64,000 nucleotides of DNA from an uncultured Pelagibacteraceae bacterium (lineage in GTDB: Bacteria > Pseudomonadota > Alphaproteobacteria > Pelagibacterales > Pelagibacteraceae). Position 1 is the stretch's first letter. Every line of letters starts with the position of its first letter. The translations under genes and the position numbers were made by a program. The notes beneath the pieces were generated by a model, which was not told where the DNA came from, ran no database searches, and was given only the letters and a program-made list of their open reading frames with translations. Location: NCBI GenBank assembly GCA_902566775.1, contig CACFKF010000004.1:20207-84206 (forward strand), given 5' to 3'. Of the stretch, positions 57,034-63,420 are shown in pieces.

Positions 57034-57172
57034 ACCAAGTTATAAATGATAATAACTGTCTTTCTGTATCAATGGTAATTTTGTCTTTAACTATTTTAGG
57101 AACTATTTCAGACTCTTTTGTTTCCAGTCGTTAATTTAGTTTACTAAAATATAATTCAACTTTTAAATATAA
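57034..57172. other. Non-coding gap inside islet A
   Basis: These 139 bases lie between the left tRNA fragment and the membrane-protein stop. On the minus strand one frame stays open for about 30 codons but has no start codon or ribosome site, and I recognise no protein. No hairpin of note is seen. It may be the degraded left end of the islet. Confidence 0.5.
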
Positions 57173-58501
57173 TCAGCAAGGTTTTGATTTATCAAACTTT
57201 CCTTTAAAATTTGGATCTATCACATAGGGCAACTTAATAAATTTATCGTCAATAAAATCGTATGTAAAAATAAAAATTCTTGAAACTTCTAACAAAAGTG
57301 TATTTTTCTTAATTGAACATTTTTCAGTAAAATTTCCTATTCCGTGGTAACCACCACCTTGAGGGATAAACCATAAAAAAATATAAATAAATATTAAAAT
57401 AGAAGCAATACTTTTCTGTAAAAAATTAAAAATAAAAATTTTTTTTAATTCAAAATTATTTATCTTTAAACAAAAAAATAGTGAAATTAAATGAAAAGAA
57501 AATATATTTAGAGTTCTTCCATGATCAATTTGAATAAACAATCCTAAACAAGGTAAAAAAAATAATAAATGATATTTTTTTAAGCAAGAGTTAAAATTTA
57601 TAATTTTTTTTTCAAGAAAGTATTGAAAAATAATAAAAATAAAAAAAATTGAAAGAAGAAAACAAAAAAAGAAATTTAAAAAATTATTAATATTATTGTA
57701 TGCAAAATGTTGCTTTAAAAAAGCGCCAATTTTTAAATTAATATTTCCTGATATTTCTGTATCAACTTTAACGCCATAATTATTATACAAATTTTCATTT
57801 AAATTAATTATAGATAATTCACTAAGTTGGCTAAAATTAATAACTAATACTATTGGTATTAATAAAATTGCAAATGGAAACAATATTTTTAAGCCATTAA
57901 AATTTTTAACTTCATAAACTAGTAAAGCAATCAAAAAATGTACAGTAAGAAAAAAAAACTGGTTTTCATGATTTAACAAATTGAAAAATAATATTGGTAT
58001 AATTAGATATTTTAATAATCTACCATATAATCTTAAATTATTTTTATTTCTTATTGTTTTACAAGCAACAAATGCATGTAACAATATAGCAAAATTTGTA
58101 AAAACGTCCTTAGCTAAAAAAACATTAATATCATAAATAGAAAATAATAATAACGCTGGAGAAAATGCAATTAATAATAAAAATAATTTTGAGTCACGGT
58201 ATTGTTTAAGAAGGTTTAAAAAAATAATTGCGTTAAGAAAATGTATTATGCTTAAAAAAACTGTAAAAAATTTTTTTGGATCTATTTCAAAATATTCATA
58301 TGATATTTGAAAAATTTCACCAAGCAAGCCTCTTCTAATAAAACCTTCAGAATAGTTTACAAATAGTTCGTTATATGCCCATCCATTACCAGGAATTGTA
58401 TTGTAAAGGTTAAATATATTAAAAGTTATTATGAGTAATAAAAAAAAACATATAAAAGAATAAAAGATTAAATTTACTTTCACCTGTAAAAATTTATCCA
58501 T
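57173..58501 (-). CDS. Polytopic membrane protein, probable surface-glycan function
   Basis: The 442-residue protein has about ten hydrophobic segments. After the first, the loop reads NGWAYNELFVNYSEGFIRRGLLGEIF; the GFxRRGLLG motif occurs in uncharacterised membrane proteins near polysaccharide genes. The C-terminus is a soluble Lys-rich tail. It lies on islet A beside a GT2, so a GT-C-like transferase, polymerase or flippase accessory role is plausible but unproven. Confidence 0.65.
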   Translation of the reverse strand: MDKFLQVKVNLIFYSFICFFLLLIITFNIFNLYNTIPGNGWAYNELFVNYSEGFIRRGLLGEIFQISYEYFEIDPKKFFTVFLSIIHFLNAIIFLNLLKQYRDSKLFLLLIAFSPALLLFSIYDINVFLAKDVFTNFAILLHAFVACKTIRNKNNLRLYGRLLKYLIIPILFFNLLNHENQFFFLTVHFLIALLVYEVKNFNGLKILFPFAILLIPIVLVINFSQLSELSIINLNENLYNNYGVKVDTEISGNINLKIGAFLKQHFAYNNINNFLNFFFCFLLSIFFIFIIFQYFLEKKIINFNSCLKKYHLLFFLPCLGLFIQIDHGRTLNIFSFHLISLFFCLKINNFELKKIFIFNFLQKSIASILIFIYIFLWFIPQGGGYHGIGNFTEKCSIKKNTLLLEVSRIFIFTYDFIDDKFIKLPYVIDPNFKGKFDKSKPC

Positions 58502-58653
58502 AAAAAATATCGTTATTATAATTTATCACTTTATAGATAATAAAAGTCAAATTAAATTAAAAAGATATATTAGACTAATTAATCTAATGTATATAAGATA
58601 TTTTAATATAAAATTGGATTTATTTTAGATAAATGCTTCCTACAAGAAAATAA

Positions 58654-59361
58654 ATGAAAATTTCAATTGTGTTTCCTGTGTACAATGAATACGAAAATTT
58701 AGAGCTGCTATTAAAAGAATGGAATTTAGAACTAAATAGGTTATCTAATTTTTCCTATGAATTTATATTGGTTGAAGATGGAAGTACTGATGGAACTAAA
58801 GATTTAATAAATAAATTAGAACAAAAATATCCAGTTATAAATTTAAGTTCTGATAAAAGAAGAGGTTATACTAAGGCAGTATTAGATGGTATCGCGGCTT
58901 GTAATGGAAGTTATATTTTATGTACAGATAGTGACAATCAAATAAAAGTTAAATCTTTGATTGATAATATTAATAATCTTCCACTAGAAAATCATTTTTT
59001 AATTGGTTATAGAAATCCTAGAAAAGATTCATTAAATAGAATTTTATATAGTAAATTATTTAAAATCTTTCATAACATATTATTCAATTCAAAACTTAAA
59101 GATCCAAGTTGTCCTTTTGTAATAGGTAAAAAGGAGGAATTTGAAAAACTGCCCAAAAATCTTTTACTTAAAATGAGAGAAGGGTTTTGGTGGGGATTTG
59201 TTGCAACATGTAAAAAAATGGAAATTGAGTTTAACGAAGTATCAATTGAACATTTTGAAAGAAAAAAAGGAACTGCAGGGTACAGTATAAAAAAACTACC
59301 AGAAATAATAATTAGAAACACAATTGGTTTAATACAAATAAAACTTTCTAAAATTAAGTAA
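58654..59361 (+). CDS. Glycosyltransferase family 2 (DPM1/DPMS-like)
   Basis: The 235-residue GT-A enzyme has ISIVFPVYNEYENLELLL, LVEDGSTDGTKDLI, the DxD-like TDSDNQIK near residue 92 and the C-terminal ERKKGTAGYSIKKLPE typical of polyprenyl-phosphate mannose or glucose synthases. It lacks the membrane anchor of GtrB. It is divergent from the membrane-protein gene across 152 bases. A sugar-phosphoprenol product could feed the adjacent GT-C-like protein. Confidence 0.88.
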   Translation: MKISIVFPVYNEYENLELLLKEWNLELNRLSNFSYEFILVEDGSTDGTKDLINKLEQKYPVINLSSDKRRGYTKAVLDGIAACNGSYILCTDSDNQIKVKSLIDNINNLPLENHFLIGYRNPRKDSLNRILYSKLFKIFHNILFNSKLKDPSCPFVIGKKEEFEKLPKNLLLKMREGFWWGFVATCKKMEIEFNEVSIEHFERKKGTAGYSIKKLPEIIIRNTIGLIQIKLSKIK

Positions 59362-59459
59362 ACATTATTTGTAAGACATTAAAAAATCTATTGAATATCT
59401 TGATTCGCTGCGATAACTGCAATGAGCAGTATGAAGTGTTGGGCACCAAGAACAACCCC

Positions 59460-59633
59460 TTAAATTTTGTCAAAAGGTAGTGATAGAATTTGAGTGATTC
59501 CTTCGGTTCTTAATTTGTCCTTAACTCTTCTATTAATTTCTTGTGAAACTTTATTGTTTAATTGTTGCTGCATAAACTGGTGGTAGTTTAAAGTACCTCC
59601 ACCGTTTAGATAATTTTCATATTGAGTTTGCAT
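59460..59633 (-). CDS. 57-residue unknown frame beside integrase stub
   Basis: ATG at 59631-59633 opens a frame rich in Gln, Asn and Arg (YHQFMQQQLNNKVSQEINRR, then a charged helix). It overlaps the end of the integrase stub by 17 bases in another frame. It is soluble and probably helical. I do not recognise it; it may be a phage- or islet-derived small protein or a gene fragment. Confidence 0.4.
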   Translation of the reverse strand: MQTQYENYLNGGGTLNYHQFMQQQLNNKVSQEINRRVKDKLRTEGITQILSLPFDKI

Positions 59634-59793
59634 GACTTAAATCTTCATACAAACCTTTCTCTAACTTAGACTCGTATTCCCGCGCCCACTTCACTGCGTC
59701 TGTTTTATCTTTAAAATGTTTTCCTAAATGAGAATTATTTAATCTTCTTATTCGTAATTCCCACTTGCCATTTCTTTTTCTGATACTTGCCAT
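59617..59793 (-). pseudogene. Tyrosine recombinase N-terminal stub
   Basis: The 58-residue frame from ATG 59793 reads MASIRKRNGKWELRIRRLNN, then HFKDKTDAVKWAREYESKLE and KGLYEDLS before a TGA. This is the typical arm-DNA-binding start of phage-type integrases (RKRNGKWQ..R, F.tK.dA..WAr..E). The core-binding and catalytic domains (R..HxxR..Y) are missing in all nearby frames. It starts 76 bases from the tRNA fragment at 59869, the normal location of an integrase gene. Confidence 0.75.
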
Positions 59794-59807
59794 TTCTTCC
59801 TTTCATT

Positions 59808-59825
59808 TGGCGCGTTAGTGGCGCC
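59808..59825. repeat. Paired TGGCGC repeats, 11-bp spacing
   Basis: TGGCGCG at 59808-59814 and TGGCGCC at 59819-59825 are 11 bp apart, one helical turn. They lie between the integrase stub start and the tRNA fragment at 59869. The layout TTGGnGC-n4-GTGGnGC is the same as at 59987 and 62159, differing by C for A. This fits integrase arm-type binding sites of a related but different specificity. Confidence 0.5.
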
Positions 59826-59842
59826 GATTTAGGAAAAAAGAT

Positions 59843-59869
59843 TGCGACCTTAAATAAGTCGCGGTTTTT
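59843..59869. terminator. Hairpin with flanking A and T runs
   Basis: GCGAC (59844-59848) pairs with GTCGC (59858-59862), with TTA/TAA extending the stem across a one-base bulge. AAAAAA precedes it and TTTTT (59865-59869) follows, so it could terminate transcription in either direction. It separates the integrase stub from the tRNA fragment. Confidence 0.5.
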
Positions 59870-59918
59870 GGTAGCGGGAAGTGGGATCGAACCACTGACC
59901 TCGGGCTTATGAGTCCCG
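59869..59918 (-). repeat. 50-base 3' fragment of tRNA-Met (middle att-like site)
   Basis: These 50 bases are identical to 62199-62248, covering CCA, acceptor strand, T-arm, variable loop and the anticodon arm with CAT. Identity ends at the 5' side of the anticodon stem. The 5' half (D-arm and acceptor) is missing, so this is not a functional tRNA. It is the boundary shared by islets A and B. Confidence 0.9.
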
Positions 59919-59986
59919 TACCAATTATTTTTTATAAGTAATTGCTTAACTTTTCAATCTAATATTTTTAATTTTTGCTAAGTCGT

Positions 59987-60004
59987 TGGAGCATATGTGG
60001 AGCA
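59987..60004. repeat. Paired TGGAGCA repeats, 11-bp spacing (left end of islet B)
   Basis: TGGAGCA occurs at 59987-59993 and 59998-60004. The same pair with the same spacing and same T before and A after occurs at 62159-62176 at the other end of the islet. Matching sites just inside both ends suggest integrase arm sites. Confidence 0.55.
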
Positions 60005-60017
60005 AGATTTGAAGATT

Positions 60018-60047
60018 CCGCGGGAATGCTTTGGAGAAGTCCCGTGG
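60018..60047. terminator. GC-rich hairpin downstream of the protease gene
   Basis: CCGCGGGA (60018-60025) pairs with TCCCGTGG (60040-60047) with one G-T wobble and a 14-base loop, ending 2 bases from the protease stop at 60049. There is no clear U-run afterwards on the minus strand, so it may protect the mRNA end rather than terminate. Such GC-rich stems are rare in this window. Confidence 0.45.
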
Positions 60048-60048
60048 G

Positions 60049-61308
60049 TTATCGATACTCACTAAAGAATGCTTTACGATTATTTGCTTCTGCAATCATC
60101 TTTTTAATTTTTGCAATAGTCATATGGCATTCTAGATAAACTGTTCCGCTAGTTATTAATTGTCCTAATTGTTTATTTGATAAATCTCTATTGTTTGGTG
60201 GTAAAAATCTTAAACCATTTGCGTTTGCAAAAGTTTTTAATGTTGAAGATTTAATTCCAAAGTGAACTCCCTGCACTCCCTCCTCAACCCAAGTTGCTAC
60301 AGCAATACCTACAATATTTCCTTTTTGATTCATTATTGGTCCACCACTGTTGCCTTGATTTATTGTTGCATCAGTTTGAAAGTTTGAATAATTGTCTCCT
60401 GCTCCTGCAAGTGAAGTTACTACTCCTTTGTGAGTTTTAATAGCAGAACTAACTTTTTTACCTAATGGATAACCTGCAACAATGACATCTTCTAACAATG
60501 AAACATCTTCATTTGAAACTGAATAAACTTTGTCTGGTTTAATATTTGCTTTAAGAATTGCAATGTCATTAACTTTATCAATTGCAAGTGTTTTGGCTTC
60601 TACAGCGCTACCTTTAAAATTAACTTTAACTGTTTTGCACTGATCAATAACATGATGATTAGTTATTATCTCTCCGTTGTTTGATACAAAGAAACCTGAT
60701 CCTGATGCTGCTGCAACAACTTTTTCGTCATCAGGAGTTTGTTTAGGTTTTTTCTTTTTAGGTTTTTCATCTTTAGGTTCTGTTTTTTTAGGTTTTTCTG
60801 AAACTTTTACGAAGTTTTTAAATTTAAATGGATCTTTGCTAGTTTCTGAATATTTAATAGTTCCCGAAAAAATTGTAGATGAAAATGGATATTCAAAATA
60901 TTTGGAGTAATTTTTTAAAGTTTCATAAGCTTTATCTATGTTTTCTGCACAAAAGTATCTAACTTTAACCTTAAACATTGGCTCCAAGTCCTGAATGATT
61001 CCCCAACCATCATGATCAGCTAAATATTTTGGTATTAACCTTCCATTCGCGTCTCTTGCGTACGCCCCTTTACGCTCACTCCAAAATGTAAAAGTCTTTT
61101 TATTGAATGTCTTGCAATGTTTATTTGCAATGTCTATCGTTTTTTGAAATGCTTTGTCCCATTTACCTACATTATCAATCAAAAGTGGCAAGCTTATTCT
61201 AAACACTGTTCCGTATTTATTTTTATCTTTCAGCTTTACTTTGTATCCTGCATAAGCATTACTGCTTAACAACAAACCCAGAACCACGATCCCCAAAAGT
61301 TTTTTCAT
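60049..61308 (-). CDS. Exported trypsin-like serine protease
   Basis: The 419-residue protein has a signal peptide (MKKLLGIVVLGLLLSSNAYA), an unrecognised N-terminal domain (21-165) with paired cysteines, a Lys/Pro-rich linker (171-195) and a trypsin-like domain with His219 (ITNHHVIDQC), Asp248 (DKVNDIAIL) and Ser321 (NQGNSGGPIM). No PDZ domain follows, unlike DegP. I chose ATG 61308, which overlaps the upstream stop as TGATG; two upstream in-frame codons (GTG, ATG) are possible. It is last in the islet B operon. Confidence 0.9.
   Translation of the reverse strand: MKKLLGIVVLGLLLSSNAYAGYKVKLKDKNKYGTVFRISLPLLIDNVGKWDKAFQKTIDIANKHCKTFNKKTFTFWSERKGAYARDANGRLIPKYLADHDGWGIIQDLEPMFKVKVRYFCAENIDKAYETLKNYSKYFEYPFSSTIFSGTIKYSETSKDPFKFKNFVKVSEKPKKTEPKDEKPKKKKPKQTPDDEKVVAAASGSGFFVSNNGEIITNHHVIDQCKTVKVNFKGSAVEAKTLAIDKVNDIAILKANIKPDKVYSVSNEDVSLLEDVIVAGYPLGKKVSSAIKTHKGVVTSLAGAGDNYSNFQTDATINQGNSGGPIMNQKGNIVGIAVATWVEEGVQGVHFGIKSSTLKTFANANGLRFLPPNNRDLSNKQLGQLITSGTVYLECHMTIAKIKKMIAEANNRKAFFSEYR
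61266..61307 (-). repeat. 42-base perfect direct repeat encoding a signal-peptide core (copy 1)
   Basis: This stretch, from the second base of the protease start codon through the hydrophobic core, is identical base for base to 61852-61893 in the lipoprotein gene. The two proteins are otherwise unrelated. Identity extends to synonymous positions, so recent copying or gene conversion is more likely than convergent signal sequences. Confidence 0.9.
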
Positions 61309-61622
61309 CACCATTTATCGTCACATCCTATCATCCATGCATCTGTGGGATATTGTCTTAACATTTCTGCTGTATCCGTATATTCTTGAATGAAATCCAT
61401 ACACTCATCTTCTTCCTTAGCTTTAAATTTTCCACCTATATAAAATTTATATTTGCTAGTACCACCTTCTAAACATGGATCTCCTGTTTTTCCAAGATCT
61501 GGATTGTTAAAAATTCCTTCTTGATAGTTGCATAAATATCCTTTCACATCTTTCTTAAAAAAAGCATAAGCACTTCCACAAAATAACAAAGCCAGAACTA
61601 CGATTCCTAAAATTTTTTTCAT
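61308..61622 (-). CDS. Small secreted protein, 104 residues
   Basis: It has a signal peptide (MKKILGIVVLALLFCGSAYA) and a mature part of about 84 residues with four cysteines (YLCNYQEG, DPCLEGG, DECMDF, IGCDDKW), suggesting two disulfides. No family is recognised. It starts 2 bases after the lipoprotein stop and its TGA overlaps the protease ATG. The signal DNA is a diverged version of the one in its neighbours. Confidence 0.75.
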   Translation of the reverse strand: MKKILGIVVLALLFCGSAYAFFKKDVKGYLCNYQEGIFNNPDLGKTGDPCLEGGTSKYKFYIGGKFKAKEEDECMDFIQEYTDTAEMLRQYPTDAWMIGCDDKW

Positions 61623-61624
61623 AA

Positions 61625-61894
61625 TTAACGTTCAGTTTTTTTGCAAATATTCATACCATCTTTATATTTACAATTTAAGCCGCATTCATAATCTGCATTT
61701 TGCCAGTTATTTGATCTTATCATACTAATACATGCCGCTCTACATTCCTCGAGAGAACCAAATCCATTTCCTGCCGATCTAAAATTTGATAAGTTAGATT
61801 TATCCGGATAAACGTAACCGTCCCATCTTTCGCTTATTAAATCGCATGAAGTTAACAACAAACCCAGAACCACGATCCCCAAAAGTTTTTTCAC
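61625..61894 (-). CDS. Small lipoprotein, 89 residues
   Basis: The start is GTG at 61894, overlapping the upstream stop as GTGA. The signal MKKLLGIVVLGLLLTSC has a lipobox (LLTSC) so Cys17 should be lipidated. The mature part has further cysteines (ECRAAC, YECGLNCKYK, NICKK), with spacing suggesting disulfides. No family is recognised. It is the second gene of the islet B operon. Confidence 0.75.
   Translation of the reverse strand: MKKLLGIVVLGLLLTSCDLISERWDGYVYPDKSNLSNFRSAGNGFGSLEECRAACISMIRSNNWQNADYECGLNCKYKDGMNICKKTER
61852..61893 (-). repeat. 42-base perfect direct repeat encoding a signal-peptide core (copy 2)
   Basis: Identical to 61266-61307 over all 42 bases; divergence begins at the lipobox codons, exactly where a lipoprotein signal must differ from a standard one. 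Copies are 586 bases apart on the same strand. Confidence 0.9.
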
Positions 61895-62142
61895 GGTTTA
61901 ACACAAACCGTTTTTTTTTCTATCAATGAATATATGCAAGTTATAAGTCTCATTGTATTTTTTTTATGTCCTCTTAAATGGTAAATTATATTTACACTTT
62001 TTTCATCTACATTAGTCGAATGTAATTTATATTTATCATCTTCAAGATATGAATTAACAGAATAACCCGTTGAAAATATTTCACTGTTTGCTGGCATGTT
62101 CCAAAGCATTCCCGCAATCAAAAATATAATTAGCTTACGCAT
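61891..62142 (-). CDS. Small secreted protein, 83 residues
   Basis: It has a signal peptide (MRKLIIFLIAGMLWNMPANS) unlike those of its neighbours at the DNA level. The mature part of about 63 residues ends with two cysteines (ITCIYSLIEKKTVCVKP) and is rich in beta-prone residues. No family is recognised. It is the first gene of the islet B operon, 16 bases from the right-end repeat pair, so its promoter would sit in the islet end. Confidence 0.7.
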   Translation of the reverse strand: MRKLIIFLIAGMLWNMPANSEIFSTGYSVNSYLEDDKYKLHSTNVDEKSVNIIYHLRGHKKNTMRLITCIYSLIEKKTVCVKP

Positions 62143-62158
62143 AAAAGTACTTTATCAT

Positions 62159-62176
62159 TGGAGCACCAGTGGAGCA
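62159..62176. repeat. Paired TGGAGCA repeats, 11-bp spacing (right end of islet B)
   Basis: TGGAGCA at 62159-62165 and 62170-62176 lie 22 bases before the tRNA CCA end. The pair matches that at 59987-60004. Position between the first operon gene and the tRNA fits an arm site for recombination at the tRNA 3' end. Confidence 0.55.
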
Positions 62177-62198
62177 ATAATTCGGAAACCTTCTAGAA

Positions 62199-62275
62199 TG
62201 GTAGCGGGAAGTGGGATCGAACCACTGACCTCGGGCTTATGAGTCCCGCGCTCTAACCAACTGAGCTACCCCGCC
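62199..62275 (-). tRNA. tRNA-Met (CAT)
   Basis: The 77-base gene on the minus strand folds as a cloverleaf: acceptor GGCGGGG/TCCCGCT, D-arm GCTC/GAGC, anticodon arm CGGGA-CTCATAA-GCCCG, variable loop AGGTC, T-arm AGTGG/CCACT, discriminator A and encoded CCA. The anticodon is CAT. The GG start paired at position 1 argues for elongator Met (or Ile2 read after lysidine modification) rather than initiator. The pair closing the anticodon loop is an A-G mismatch. Confidence 0.93.
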
Positions 62276-62359
62276 ATCTTATTCGTATTGATATATACTA
62301 CTTTTTATTTTTCACGCAATCAAGAATTGTCTAATATTACTTTTTATTGTGTCATATGA

Positions 62360-62395
62360 TGAGTCAAGAACATATGTCTTTTTAGTGAGTCAAGA
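62360..62395 (+). repeat. Two TGAGTCAAGA direct repeats upstream of tlpA-like gene
   Basis: TGAGTCAAGA occurs at 62360-62369 and 62386-62395, 26 bp apart, directly before a TATACT (-10-like) at 62398-62403. They could bind a regulator of the thioredoxin-like gene at 62415. A related CAATCAAGAA lies at about 62317. Function is not established. Confidence 0.4.
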
Positions 62396-62414
62396 TTTAT
62401 ACTAACGTACAGAA

Positions 62415-62942
62415 ATGAAAAAAATTTTAGGGATCGTGTTTCTTGCTTTGTTGTTTAGTGCAATTGTAACAAACTTTAGCAATTCAGAGATTAATCCACC
62501 ATTTAAAAACATGTCAATTAGCAAACATCCTATAGAGTACAAAGAGATTTCATTTAAAGATTATGAAGGGAATACGATAAATTTAAAAGACCAAAAAAGC
62601 AAAATTTATATGTTAAATTTTTGGGCTACTTGGTGTCTTCCATGTAAAGAAGAAATGCCTTATTTAGATAATTTGCAAAATGTAAATGGAATTAAAATTT
62701 TTCCTATTAATATTGAAAAAAACAACAAATCTAAAACAGAAATATTTTTCAAAAGCCTAGAAATAAAAAATCTATCAATTTATTTTGATATTGAAAATAA
62801 TTTAGTTAATTTATTTAGATTAAGAGGTATTCCTACAACTATTATTTTGAATAAAGATAGAAAGGAAATTGCTAGAGTTTTAGGAGCTGTCGATTTTTCA
62901 GATAAAAAATTTATTAAATGGATAGATAGTGTTGCAAACTAA
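62415..62942 (+). CDS. TlpA/ResA-like exported thioredoxin
   Basis: The 175-residue protein has an N-terminal signal anchor (MKKILGIVFLALLFSAIVTN), then a TlpA-like domain with NFWATWCLPCKEEMPYLDNL (CxxC) and RLRGIPTTIILNKDR (cis-Pro). It should act as a periplasmic disulfide reductant. Its signal DNA shares the LGIV module with the islet B genes on the other side of the tRNA. Its end overlaps the convergent MOSC gene by 4 bases. Confidence 0.9.
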   Translation: MKKILGIVFLALLFSAIVTNFSNSEINPPFKNMSISKHPIEYKEISFKDYEGNTINLKDQKSKIYMLNFWATWCLPCKEEMPYLDNLQNVNGIKIFPINIEKNNKSKTEIFFKSLEIKNLSIYFDIENNLVNLFRLRGIPTTIILNKDRKEIARVLGAVDFSDKKFIKWIDSVAN

Positions 62943-63382
62943 ATAACTTTAATTTCATCTTCAATATTAACAATTCCTGAATTTAGAATTTCGCATCTAA
63001 GGCCTCCTCTTCTTAAAAATTCTTTAATAATGCCTTGACCTTTAAGAGTTTCTTCTAAATGTTTACAAGGTCTACATAAATCATGTCCTTGAATTTTAAC
63101 GCTTCCTATTAATAATTTTTTACCAACTAAATCATTCAATTGAATTCCCTTTGTAACTACATTTCTTCTAAAATCTAAATAAGAATAATCAGTATTGAAT
63201 TTATTGTTATAGTAATCAATATTTTCACTTTCAATTAATGTTACTTGATTTCTAACATCATTATTTTCATCAAAATGTCTGTCTCCAACAACTCCCTTTC
63301 CAGATAAGAGTTCTATTTTTTCAACTTCTTGAATTTTTTGATTATTATTTTTTGCAATTCCTAATCTAATTACTTTGGACAT
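62939..63382 (-). CDS. MOSC domain protein
   Basis: The 147-residue single-domain MOSC protein has GVVGDRHFDENNDVRNQVTLI, DFRRNVVTKGIQLNDLVGKK and GHDLCRPCKHLEETL with the conserved cysteine. MOSC domains bind molybdenum cofactor and carry out sulfur transfer or reduction of hydroxylated substrates. It is a short stand-alone form. No molybdenum-cofactor genes are adjacent. Confidence 0.9.
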   Translation of the reverse strand: MSKVIRLGIAKNNNQKIQEVEKIELLSGKGVVGDRHFDENNDVRNQVTLIESENIDYYNNKFNTDYSYLDFRRNVVTKGIQLNDLVGKKLLIGSVKIQGHDLCRPCKHLEETLKGQGIIKEFLRRGGLRCEILNSGIVNIEDEIKVI

Positions 63383-63420
63383 TTGAGAAAACTTAACAAA
63401 ATATTATAAGAAAAGCTATT

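Larger units (their letters stand above)
57002..59868. mobile_element. Islet A, between two tRNA-Met 3' fragments
   Basis: The segment is bounded by the 32-base fragment at 57002 and the 50-base fragment at 59869. It holds a polytopic membrane protein, a GT2 glycosyltransferase, a small unknown frame and an integrase N-terminal stub reading away from the right boundary. Because the intact tRNA is furthest right, this islet should be the older of the two insertions. It is inferred to be decayed and immobile on its own. Confidence 0.65.
59362..60048. other. 687-base stretch without a full gene
   Basis: This stretch joins islets A and B. From left to right it holds about 100 bases with nothing recognised, a 57-residue frame, an integrase N-terminal stub, an 11-bp-spaced repeat pair, a hairpin with flanking T/A runs, the 50-base tRNA-Met fragment, a second repeat pair and a GC-rich hairpin. 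Each is listed separately. The GC content of 60015-60050 is visibly higher than the surroundings. Confidence 0.7.
59869..62198. mobile_element. Islet B, between a tRNA-Met fragment and the intact tRNA-Met
   Basis: The 2.3-kb segment is bounded by a 50-base direct repeat of the tRNA 3' part. It carries only a four-gene minus-strand operon for exported proteins and has TGGAGCA repeat pairs just inside each end. No integrase is inside, so mobility would need a recombinase in trans. It adjoins the intact tRNA and should be the younger insertion. Confidence 0.65.

Noticed and set aside
57002..57040. A second tRNA-Met gene after guaC
   Set aside because: Only the 3' 32 bases match; the anticodon arm, D-arm and 5' acceptor strand are missing, so no cloverleaf can form.
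58631..58654. A six-codon leader peptide before the GT2 gene
   Set aside because: A frame of six codons in AT-rich DNA is expected by chance and shows no regulatory residues or attenuator hairpin.
59869..59940. A third tRNA-Met gene with anticodon CAT
   Set aside because: The anticodon arm is present but the sequence leaves the tRNA pattern before the D-arm, so it is a fragment.
57002..62275. A prophage
   Set aside because: Only an integrase N-terminal stub is phage-like. No capsid, terminase, portal, tail or lysis genes are present, and the islets are too small.
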